Positions 37,881-46,038 of a stretch of DNA of 64,000 nucleotides are shown here, in pieces. Below the pieces are notes generated by a model. That model did no database searches. It had not been told where the DNA came from and saw nothing but the letters and a program-made list of their open reading frames with translations. The stretch comes from Sipunculus nudus (Eukaryota > Annelida > Sipuncula > Golfingiida > Sipunculidae): contig CM049310.1 in assembly GCA_026874595.1 (NCBI GenBank), positions 86,465,056-86,529,055 on the forward strand. Direction: 5' to 3'. The number at the start of each line of letters is the position of its first letter. Positions within the stretch are counted from its first letter, which is position 1. The position numbers and the translations under genes are program-made.

Positions 37881-39083
37881 ATGCGAATGAAATCAATGGG
37901 ACGTCAAACGTCAACGAGTGCAACCAGGCGCACCGTAGCGGGTCACAAGGGGAAACGTCACAGGTCGAAACGGAAAACACGCATATACAACAGTGCCCTC
38001 AAACTGAAAGCGGCATATCGGTTGAACACGATACTGTTTGACCCGAGCAAAAGTTCAAAAAGGTTCAGAGAAATGTCACTGTCCGCATATGGGAAAGACG
38101 TGGCGCAAGGGCAACTGCCACACATTCAACATGAACGGTCTGACATCCTGCCGTTCGGACGCCCTGGAGTTTTTTACACAAACACGAAAGATATGCCAGT
38201 GCCGATGTTCACAAATGACGTCTTGGACATCGGTGGTATGCGCTCTCGCGTACAGGACGCTACCTGTTGCCTGGACCTTAATATTTTTGCCGACCCTGTA
38301 CACAGCGGAGCAGTGGTTCCCTTCAGGGAGTGTTCCACCTGTCTTGCCATGAAGCGCAAGTATCTCAGCGAGCATCCTGTATTCCCTGATCAAGTGACGC
38401 CTTTCAAACAGGATCGGTCGGAGGAAGGTACGTCCTGCATCGAGGAAGTCAATGTGCACGCGTTGCTCCATGACGTTAACACCTTTGTACAGGCACCGCG
38501 GGCGATCTTGCTTGACGAACAACAAGGGAAAGATGGGTCGGGGCACGCATCGCAAGAGGCGTTCGTGCTCCTGCAGGGACTGCACCGTGCGTTCTCTAGG
38601 AATCCCGGCTGTGCCAGCCTCCTGGACGCGAAAAGTTTGGTGTGCATGGCGGTAGAATTTACAGTCGGCGCAGGGAAGAGAGCCGTTCACATGTTGAGAA
38701 CAATATTCGCTTGTATGGCTAAACATAACGTGCACCCGGACTCGTGCCGTCTGGACATCATGATCGATGACCCACACAATTGCGGCCTGCCAGGAGGCTA
38801 CCTCTCGCTAAAGTCGTGCACCTTCAGCTGCACAGGCTTCTTGCATATATGCCGCAATGCGCTCCGAACCCTATCAGCTCACGTCGACTACTACCGTGAA
38901 AGTTTTAGGATCTCATGGCAGGTGTACCCAGACGGCACACGGGGGTTCACGGTTGAACTCCCCGTTTGTGCATCGTCTGTCGACACGCGCACATTGACGT
39001 GTGATGATCGTATGTATCTAAAAACTTACGCGTCTGAGGACTGGTACGGATTGTTGGAAGAGTGGGTCGCAACGGGATTGTGA
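37881..39083 (+). CDS. UL31-like nuclear-egress protein (tentative)
   Basis: 400 aa from ATG 37881. The first ~35 residues are strongly basic (R-S-K-R-K-T-R), a nuclear-localisation-type tail as in UL31 proteins. The globular part has a cysteine pair near 126-127 followed ~20 residues later by E-C-S-T-C-L, and a late S-C-T-F-S-C...H-I-C segment, similar in spacing to the zinc site of the family although the last ligand order differs. UL31 proteins bind a membrane partner (UL34) at the inner nuclear membrane and bud capsids. The same-strand order UL32-like then UL31-like reproduces the conserved herpesvirus gene order. No UL34 partner is recognised. AATAAA at 39153. Confidence 0.4.
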   Translation: MRMKSMGRQTSTSATRRTVAGHKGKRHRSKRKTRIYNSALKLKAAYRLNTILFDPSKSSKRFREMSLSAYGKDVAQGQLPHIQHERSDILPFGRPGVFYTNTKDMPVPMFTNDVLDIGGMRSRVQDATCCLDLNIFADPVHSGAVVPFRECSTCLAMKRKYLSEHPVFPDQVTPFKQDRSEEGTSCIEEVNVHALLHDVNTFVQAPRAILLDEQQGKDGSGHASQEAFVLLQGLHRAFSRNPGCASLLDAKSLVCMAVEFTVGAGKRAVHMLRTIFACMAKHNVHPDSCRLDIMIDDPHNCGLPGGYLSLKSCTFSCTGFLHICRNALRTLSAHVDYYRESFRISWQVYPDGTRGFTVELPVCASSVDTRTLTCDDRMYLKTYASEDWYGLLEEWVATGL

Positions 39084-39152
39084 CGACCCCGGTCGTTCGA
39101 TATACATTTATACCTATGTTATGCATATGGTTTGATACACTCATTATTAGGT

Positions 39153-39323
39153 AATAAACTGTATCGTCTTTATATGATTATGTCTGTTTTTCATCGCATT
39201 GACAGTTACACGTAATGACTAGCATTCTCTTCACTGTCCGCTTTCGTCGATCAATCATTCACACGCACATCATCACACAATAAACAACAGTACATGTCAT
39301 AGAAGGAAAAACAATGTTTTATT
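39153..39323. terminator. Polyadenylation signals between convergent genes
   Basis: AATAAA at 39153-39158 (plus, for the gene ending at 39083) and TTTATT at 39318-39323 (minus, for the gene ending at 39378), in an AT-rich 294-bp gap. Confidence 0.6.
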
Positions 39324-39377
39324 CGAAGAGTACAAATACCATAGACCACCCACATATTTTGCAGTCTCTTAACCCTG

Positions 39378-39839
39378 TTAAGGCTCCAGATCAAGTTGTT
39401 GGAGTGATTCTGCCATCATCTGCGCACGTTTTTCCTCCCTCTTCTTGTTCTGTTCCTTTTCGTTCCTTTTCCGTCTTGGGTTGACAGGAACGTCCTTCGG
39501 GCGACATCTGTCTTGTGTATTTTGTGTCGTTCTGCCTATCTGTTCAAGCAGCCTAGTGCTCCTTGCCTCCATCTTCATATTGCGTTCAATCGTATCTTGC
39601 GACGATCTGGAAGTTGGAAACACGTCTAAAGAAGCCGCGCCGGGATCCTGCATATTCGCGATCAAAACCTGTTGCATTCGTTTCATATCTTTCGATAAAG
39701 CCGTACATTCCCCGACTATCTGCCAAAGCCTACCGATTATCAGCGCCAACCAATCGATAGGTATCAACACTTTGGTCTCGCTACTAGCGACGGGTACAGA
39801 ACTGTCTCGCGTGGCTTGGTTACTTTCCGAGCCGCTCAT
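39378..39839 (-). CDS. Small coiled-coil protein
   Basis: 153 aa from ATG 39839. The N-terminal ~25 residues are polar, then a hydrophobic stretch I-D-W-L-A-L-I-I-G-R-L-W-Q-I-V leads into a helix. The C-terminal ~45 residues are extremely basic (R-R-K-R-N-E-K-E-Q-N-K-K-R-E-E-K). Its own polyadenylation signal and isolated position support it. It could be a small capsid or packaging accessory protein. No family recognised. Confidence 0.55.
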   Translation of the reverse strand: MSGSESNQATRDSSVPVASSETKVLIPIDWLALIIGRLWQIVGECTALSKDMKRMQQVLIANMQDPGAASLDVFPTSRSSQDTIERNMKMEARSTRLLEQIGRTTQNTQDRCRPKDVPVNPRRKRNEKEQNKKREEKRAQMMAESLQQLDLEP

Positions 39840-40052
39840 GGTGCCGTGATGTGTAGAATGTGCGCTCGTGTCTGATGGGAATGCCTATGTGGTTTGGTAT
39901 TTATTGGTGTTTCCCGGCGGTCACATGTCCTGGCGCTATTTGTGATGACGGGTGTCACAAATAGTGCAGATAACGTCTGACTGGACGAACAACTCAACAG
40001 TAACAAAAACAACGGTTCGGTTTTATAGTGTCACTAACAGGAAACAGCTGCG

Positions 40053-42212
40053 ATGTCCTCTGCCGGGGACAGGCTGGACCTCACATGTGAAAACAAGTGT
40101 ATAGACAAACATGATCTATACGGATACCTGTCACCCGTGCGCACCATGCCCGGTGGCAGCCAGGGGTATGGCCCGGGTATACATAAAAACTGTTTCGTTG
40201 TGGGACTTCCATTGCTCACAGGAGATACATCCCCTGCTATGATGTTGTCGGCCTGCGACGGCGTTAGCCCCGTGGAGTACACACGCCTTTCCCGGTGGAA
40301 CGTCCACGGAAGGGACGGGGAACTGAACATTTCTGGTAACTACATCACATGCTCTACAGGTGTCGGGATGGAGTCTGGTCGGGTTACGTCGAACGAGCAC
40401 CAGGTAAAAACCATGAGAAACAGCGGCCCTTTCACCCTCTCTGTGAACGATCTGGTCTGTCTGGTGCCGATATACCCTTTGCTGACACCGAACGACAGGC
40501 ACTCACACAAGGACGAGATACCCCCGAATGACCCCGCCAACCCATACGGACCCCCTGTTAGCATTGCCAAGGCGACCGCGCACGGCCCGACGTTTCCGGC
40601 CACCGTACCTATCTTTAAGATGCCTGAGGTGTTCACCGGTGTGCTGACGGGTTTAGTGTGTAAAGTCATGCGGAACGTGGACAAGATGAAGTACGCAAAA
40701 GCAGCCAGCTCAAACACGCGCTTGACCATGGAAGAGGAGTTGGGGGAACACCCATTCAGTCGGACGCTGGAGCCGACCTTGCTCCTGCATCTGTCAAGAC
40801 TGTTGAAGCATTACGGTTGGCTTCAGTTCTATGCCTTTTATGACGCAGCTGTCCGAGATCTCAATCTACCGGATCATGCTGCTTTGTCAGCACCTGGCAT
40901 GCCACAAAGGGATGTGATTAAAGAATCCACAGCTCTGAAGGATACACATAAGACGCTTTCTGCCAATTCAAATCTGAAAGAGAGTGAAAAGGAAACCAAC
41001 ACTCTTGCTTTGCGGGCAGGTTTGAAAGCTGTTTGGACATCAATATGCAGCTTGGCACATGCCTATAACCCCCCAGTATATGGTAGGGTTGTACAGAGCA
41101 GGGCGTCCTCTATGACAGGTCACGCCATTACCCCACATAGTTTTTTTGACTGCTTCGTGACTGGTACAAATGAACTACCTAGCGTTATACCACAAACAAC
41201 GCTTCATAACCAGCTCGAACCATATGGCGCCGGGACGCACGGGGCTTTGCCGGCTGGTTTTTTCTATAAGTTTGATACCACGTCACAAGGTACCACTTTC
41301 CGACCCCTTATTTTAGACGAAACAAACCCTAGTGATTTCTCGACGTATGCCACTGCTTGGCAGCAGTGCAGGGAAACGCGAATGAAAGCGAAAGCTAACG
41401 TGCGCCAACGTGACGTGTGCATAGTGGAGCTAGTCAACAACGGCCCGGATGACATCAACACCCACATGGGTGCCTACCTGTGCGTGCAACCTCCTGTAAT
41501 AATGCCGGAGTCGGGGTTTGGGGAAGATCTGCCTTACGACGATGACCCGAAACCGGGGGTGCTACGGCGGTGGGATCGGCTCGAGGCGGAGCATGTCGAT
41601 GCCATCTGTGCTTACGGGCACTACCAGATATCACATCACTTCGACAAGCTGTTCCACCCCCCTTCCAAAGACGAACAGTCGTTCTCCCGCAGGCAACCGT
41701 CTCTGGCCAACAGCGTGCGCCTTGTCTGTATTTTGGCGAACCAACTGCGTATGTGCAACAACGTCTGTGGTTCGGCGCTCAGAAGCCTTGCCGAAGAGTG
41801 CTGCCTGGAAGACGGGAACCTGGAATCAAATGTGGCAATCTGTGACCCGGGTTTTGATGCTCCTAACCTTATTGACGCCCCAGCTAACCAACCGGCAGGC
41901 TACGATGAGGATGAAACGGCAGATCCTGTTATACTGCAAAAAACACAGCTTTACGCATTCAAAGTTGTCATGAACCCAGGAGCTGACATGGATATTTACG
42001 AAGACAGGGATTTGTCTTCCCGCATAACATGTGCACAGGCTATGTTACACGAGATCATAAGAACAGCTTCCGCCTTGTACGATGAAATATTCAGCGTAAC
42101 CCCCGTTGCCGTTGCACTGAGGGCCACCGGTGTGAACCCAAGCAGCAACAGGACAGAAGACGGAGCTTTGATCATCCCTCCCGGTGCCACGTTTGAGGCG
42201 CGTGTTATCTAA
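40053..42212 (+). CDS. Unknown 719-aa structural-type protein
   Basis: ATG at 40053, 30 bp after a TTTTATAG element. No membrane segment, signal peptide or enzyme motif. Rich in P, N, G and T with many short beta-like strands and few charged blocks, an even composition like an abundant shell or tegument protein. A helical portion at ~225-330 contains L-L-L-H-L-S-R-L-L-K-H-Y. AATAAA at 42262-42267. It could be a major structural component, but I cannot connect it to a herpesvirus family. Confidence 0.6.
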   Translation: MSSAGDRLDLTCENKCIDKHDLYGYLSPVRTMPGGSQGYGPGIHKNCFVVGLPLLTGDTSPAMMLSACDGVSPVEYTRLSRWNVHGRDGELNISGNYITCSTGVGMESGRVTSNEHQVKTMRNSGPFTLSVNDLVCLVPIYPLLTPNDRHSHKDEIPPNDPANPYGPPVSIAKATAHGPTFPATVPIFKMPEVFTGVLTGLVCKVMRNVDKMKYAKAASSNTRLTMEEELGEHPFSRTLEPTLLLHLSRLLKHYGWLQFYAFYDAAVRDLNLPDHAALSAPGMPQRDVIKESTALKDTHKTLSANSNLKESEKETNTLALRAGLKAVWTSICSLAHAYNPPVYGRVVQSRASSMTGHAITPHSFFDCFVTGTNELPSVIPQTTLHNQLEPYGAGTHGALPAGFFYKFDTTSQGTTFRPLILDETNPSDFSTYATAWQQCRETRMKAKANVRQRDVCIVELVNNGPDDINTHMGAYLCVQPPVIMPESGFGEDLPYDDDPKPGVLRRWDRLEAEHVDAICAYGHYQISHHFDKLFHPPSKDEQSFSRRQPSLANSVRLVCILANQLRMCNNVCGSALRSLAEECCLEDGNLESNVAICDPGFDAPNLIDAPANQPAGYDEDETADPVILQKTQLYAFKVVMNPGADMDIYEDRDLSSRITCAQAMLHEIIRTASALYDEIFSVTPVAVALRATGVNPSSNRTEDGALIIPPGATFEARVI

Positions 42213-42261
42213 ATATTTGGCACGTCGCAATGCCGAAACACAAAAACACACATGTTACTTG

Positions 42262-42267
42262 AATAAA
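42262..42267 (+). terminator. Polyadenylation signal
   Basis: AATAAATAAA-type signal 50 bp after the stop at 42212. Confidence 0.6.
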
Positions 42268-42457
42268 TAAACACGATACCAACACAATGCATTTTTTTAT
42301 CATTTGAATTTATTCCACATGCAACATATATAGTCGTCGCGTTTTTCATCGTACATGTGATACCCTGTCCTGAGAATGCTACCCGTATTTGTAATGCACG
42401 ACGTGAGTGACGTCAGCATAGACTCGGCTTCGTGGTACATCACAACACGCCGGAAGG

Positions 42458-43318
42458 ATGATGAGTTCCACGTTGAACACGACGCATGGGCGTCCTGGTG
42501 AGTTTCAGGGCAGGCGACTTCTGCGTAAGGTTATGTCACACACAACATCACATAAACTGACAAGGGACCAAACGGCTGTGCTGGAACACCGGTTTCAGCC
42601 TGGGGACCGCATCCATGTTATCGGGGAAGACGGCTGTGGTAAATCCGTAGCCGTGATGGAGAAGGCCTGGGCGGAACCACGTTTCCGTTTCCTGTGGATT
42701 GTAAGGTGTTCTGATACATGGCGGCGTCTCAAGGCCGTCTGTCCGAAGAACGTTACCATATTACCATTAGACCAAGTGCTTGACGGGGCCACGGATAACC
42801 ACCTGCACCACGACCAACGTTTAACCATTAAACGCCTCATACTATCGATGGTTAACCCGCCCGCGCCAACAAGGCTGGTATTTGAAACATTTATGGCGTT
42901 TCTGCTTGATTATGACACCGTCCACGTGTGTAAAGACCACGTTCCCTCAGCTGACTCTGTATATTGGCAGTACTCCGCATTTACGCCTGATGACATTGTC
43001 CGCCTGGCCAATGGTATGTGGCAACACATATACAACTTCATGTGTTCAAACGGTGATTACAATGGGTTGACCTGCGCAGACGTCCCTTATTCCGTTCTTC
43101 TGAAATTATGTGCCACCCATTTTTTTCATGTAGTCGTCATGGATGATGTTCATCTGCTTCCCACACGCCACATGTTGCTGTTTCAGCGTTTCCCACAAAT
43201 ACAGATCCTCATCGGAAATTACGAGGCGGGAGGAGTCGTCCAAACGTGGTGGGCCATGCCCCCTTCAGCGACCACCACTTTCAGTATAACAGATGCTTTG
43301 CATAACACGGACGATTAG
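42458..43318 (+). CDS. Half-length SF1-helicase-like NTPase (motifs I-III only)
   Basis: 286 aa from ATG 42458. Motif I is G-E-D-G-C-G-K-S (~residues 54-61). A motif-Ia-like strand F-L-W-I-V-R follows. The Walker B/DEAD-type motif II reads V-V-V-M-D-D-V-H-L-L-P (~residues 226-236), and a motif-III-like I-Q-I-L-I-G-N comes ~20 residues later. This is the first RecA lobe of a superfamily-1 helicase, closest in style to the herpesvirus UL5-type helicase. The protein ends where the second lobe (motifs IV-VI) should begin, and no continuation is visible in other frames before the next gene. Either a degenerate fragment or a stand-alone ATPase. Confidence 0.5.
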   Translation: MMSSTLNTTHGRPGEFQGRRLLRKVMSHTTSHKLTRDQTAVLEHRFQPGDRIHVIGEDGCGKSVAVMEKAWAEPRFRFLWIVRCSDTWRRLKAVCPKNVTILPLDQVLDGATDNHLHHDQRLTIKRLILSMVNPPAPTRLVFETFMAFLLDYDTVHVCKDHVPSADSVYWQYSAFTPDDIVRLANGMWQHIYNFMCSNGDYNGLTCADVPYSVLLKLCATHFFHVVVMDDVHLLPTRHMLLFQRFPQIQILIGNYEAGGVVQTWWAMPPSATTTFSITDALHNTDD

Positions 43319-43362
43319 GTAAAAGAGGATGAACCACTGACACATGCGGCAGACTATCAGAT

Positions 43363-43432
43363 AATAAATTACTATTTAATGTTTCTGATGTTGGTTGTTA
43401 TCTCATACAGATTAGTTGTTGTTGTTTTTATT
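43363..43432. terminator. Polyadenylation signals between convergent genes
   Basis: AATAAA at 43363-43368 (plus) and TTTATT at 43427-43432 (minus). The minus signal lies 18 bp after the stop of the tegument locus and probably ends its long transcript. Confidence 0.6.
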
Positions 43433-43449
43433 TTGTGTTAATGGTCACC

Positions 43450-46038
43450 TCATTCTTCGCTCATGTAAAGCCGGATAAGGTCGTACTCGTCGTTCAGATT
43501 ACGGCCTTTTCGGGGGGGTAATATCGCAAGCGGCTGTGTTTGGCGGATCGTGTTTAGGGTGTTACATAAAACCGTAAACAGTTCCGAATCTTGAATAGGG
43601 CCTTTGGTCTGTGTCTGATGCTTTTGCACACCAGGGGTTGGTACGTGCATGTTCCTGTGTTCCACGTGTCGATCAACCGGAATGTCAACCGGAATGAACT
43701 CGCGACTTGATCTGGGAGAGCGGGGTGTGGCCGTCATTTCACATGAACCGAATAAAGTGGACGGTTGACCCTCCCGCTGGTAGGAACGGCTTGGCTGGTC
43801 TTCGTAGACGAATTGAACGCCTTTTCTCCGTGTATCCTCACTTTTAACATTTTTGCGATGGTCTTCACGTGCACCTGTTGCATCCTTCACGTATGAGGTA
43901 TCCCGGGCATCAGACGTGTGGATGCTTATCCCCAATAACGTATCGGATTCCTGTGATTGTGTAACATCTGATTTTGTAGAAACGTTTGCGTAAGGAGCTC
44001 TGTACTGTGGCTCAGTAACACCTGTTTCTGTAGGTACTTTTGTTTTAGGGGCTCCATATTGTGGCGCAATCACTTTTGATTCTGTAGAGACCTTTGTGTA
44101 TGGAGATATGTGTTGTAGCGCAGTTTGGACGGGATCGGTCAACATGGATACATGTATGGTTGGTTTGGCGGGTATATTTGTTCTGTTAGGAATGATGTTG
44201 TCGTGGGATTGTGTATCTTTTAGACGCAACCCTTTTTCACGCCGTCTGGTATTTGGGTGTTTAGATTTATGAATTAACGGACGGTTTGGCTGTGAATGGC
44301 TCTTCAATCGTTGCCTGTCACCCGTCTCATATGTATCCGATGATACATTCTGTGTTTCCGCAGTACCTGATAGAGTGCGAATGTCTCCTATACTCATGTT
44401 AGCAAATGACTCTGTTATTTCCCTAGATATGCCTGCCCTTTGTTGTGCATATGGACCGGAGCCCATCTTACCATGTATTGTTACGTCATCACACAATTCG
44501 TAACTACGATGTTGTTTCCTGTGAGGCAGGTGTTCTTGTACGTCATCGTCTGACTTTGATTGTATATTTGCGCATGATATATCACTTGCGGTTTGTGAGA
44601 CAGGTAACGGAGATATATCAGAAGATATATTACGCGAGTTGCTATTTAGCAACTCCTCCGTCTGTTGTATCTCGTGAAACAGAGACACGCCATCATCCTC
44701 GGACCCTGTGTGTCCCTGTGTCATATGGTGTTGCTGTACATTTAGATTTTGTAGTTCTGTATCTGAGAGTTCGTCGACACGAAACTGTGTTTCATTGTCG
44801 TTGGGCCTTGCAACTTCTTCGTTTGTGTACATCTGCAACGGGAATTCTGGGTGCTGGTCCGACGAAACACACTCCAGGTGACCGCGATCACACCAAGGGA
44901 TGAGTCCCGCGTCATCGCTCGCCTTTGTTGTGCGGACTCTGTAAACCCTTCGAAACCAACCCCGTTCAGCTTCAACGGGACCGCATATCCTTTCGCCAAA
45001 CGCAAACGACAGTTGGTTTACTTTCTCGTTGTGTTCGTTTGCCACAGCGTACCCCGTCGGCAGGAACCGCTCACCACCGTCCGTGTTGAGACCGTCTGTA
45101 AGTATCTGCACGCTTATTATAGGAATGAACGTCGAACCCCTCAAACCATCCAGGTACTTGTTGACTGGGACGTGAGTGCTGCTAGACGCGGACGACCTCG
45201 GAAGTGCAGCAAACAAGGGCAGGGCGCTTTGGTCGAAAGAGAAGAAGTACCGGAGTATATCTGTTGGGCAGGTGTCCGCCGTGAGAGGGACAGGGTAAGC
45301 AGAAGCCGGATCGATGATTCTATCCACGTTTGGGTTGTACGTGGAATTGGTCCATTCGCGATGAAAAGGTATTTTGCTGCCGGCCACGGTGTCGTAACAC
45401 GTGGCCAATGGTATACCCGTGACGAGCGAAAAGAGGATGACATCAAATCGGCACCAACCTTGTGCCTTGCTTTTCGTACCCGAGCATGGCCACGATACAT
45501 CATACGCTCGCACGTTGGAGCCATCCTGTACGTATTCTTCCGGCTTGTCCAACCCGTACACGTGTTGAAGGACACTCCGCTGCATATCTGCTGCTTCATG
45601 CATTGCTACCTCTCTTTCTTCGAATTGAAAACCATTGTTTTCATTTCCACATCTCGTTGGCAAGTGCGTGTATTCTTCCAAGATGTGGTCCCAAACTGAC
45701 CCAACACCGTGGCCGTGTTGTGCCCACAGTGTTTCCAAGACTTCGGAGTCGATCATACGTCCGGCTGTCACTGCATAAGCCATAAAGCCTCTTAGCGTTT
45801 CGGCAACACGCAAGCACAAACGGTCGTCCCATCGTGGCTGATCGTTTGTTGACCATCGCGTCGGTATATCCTTGCTCAGAACGTAGTGGTGGAGGCCTGT
45901 TTTACCGAGCAAGGCTTTCAGGCCCCAGTGCACATTGGAGCCGCAAAACGCGAAGACAGCTGCGTACATGTTGCCAACCAGAAAAGGTGTGAGGTCCGTC
46001 CCGTGTCCGAAATGATGCTGTCCGTCATCCTGACCCAT
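43450..46038 (-). CDS. C-terminal part of the giant tegument locus (third frame)
   Basis: 862 codons from ATG 46038. Residues ~1-370 are globular with aromatic, cysteine-containing stretches (V-G-N-M-Y-A-A-V-F-A-F-C-G near the start). From ~380 on the chain is polar and low-complexity (Q, S, T, D) with short imperfect repeats of ~20 residues near 44050-44130 (P-Y-x-K-V-S-T-E-S/T pattern). It ends with a small hydrophobic/charged tail. The start overlaps the end of the previous 2.5-kilocodon frame by ~120 nt, and coding character passes from one frame to the other near 46040. Probably the displaced C-terminus of the same polypeptide; independent initiation at 46038 is the alternative. Confidence 0.55.
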   Translation of the reverse strand: MGQDDGQHHFGHGTDLTPFLVGNMYAAVFAFCGSNVHWGLKALLGKTGLHHYVLSKDIPTRWSTNDQPRWDDRLCLRVAETLRGFMAYAVTAGRMIDSEVLETLWAQHGHGVGSVWDHILEEYTHLPTRCGNENNGFQFEEREVAMHEAADMQRSVLQHVYGLDKPEEYVQDGSNVRAYDVSWPCSGTKSKAQGWCRFDVILFSLVTGIPLATCYDTVAGSKIPFHREWTNSTYNPNVDRIIDPASAYPVPLTADTCPTDILRYFFSFDQSALPLFAALPRSSASSSTHVPVNKYLDGLRGSTFIPIISVQILTDGLNTDGGERFLPTGYAVANEHNEKVNQLSFAFGERICGPVEAERGWFRRVYRVRTTKASDDAGLIPWCDRGHLECVSSDQHPEFPLQMYTNEEVARPNDNETQFRVDELSDTELQNLNVQQHHMTQGHTGSEDDGVSLFHEIQQTEELLNSNSRNISSDISPLPVSQTASDISCANIQSKSDDDVQEHLPHRKQHRSYELCDDVTIHGKMGSGPYAQQRAGISREITESFANMSIGDIRTLSGTAETQNVSSDTYETGDRQRLKSHSQPNRPLIHKSKHPNTRRREKGLRLKDTQSHDNIIPNRTNIPAKPTIHVSMLTDPVQTALQHISPYTKVSTESKVIAPQYGAPKTKVPTETGVTEPQYRAPYANVSTKSDVTQSQESDTLLGISIHTSDARDTSYVKDATGAREDHRKNVKSEDTRRKGVQFVYEDQPSRSYQREGQPSTLFGSCEMTATPRSPRSSREFIPVDIPVDRHVEHRNMHVPTPGVQKHQTQTKGPIQDSELFTVLCNTLNTIRQTQPLAILPPRKGRNLNDEYDLIRLYMSEE

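Noticed and set aside
44445-45785. Plus-strand frames of 100-280 codons inside the tegument locus
   Set aside because: Antisense shadows of the long minus-strand frame; the minus frame is far longer and has protein-like composition and repeats.
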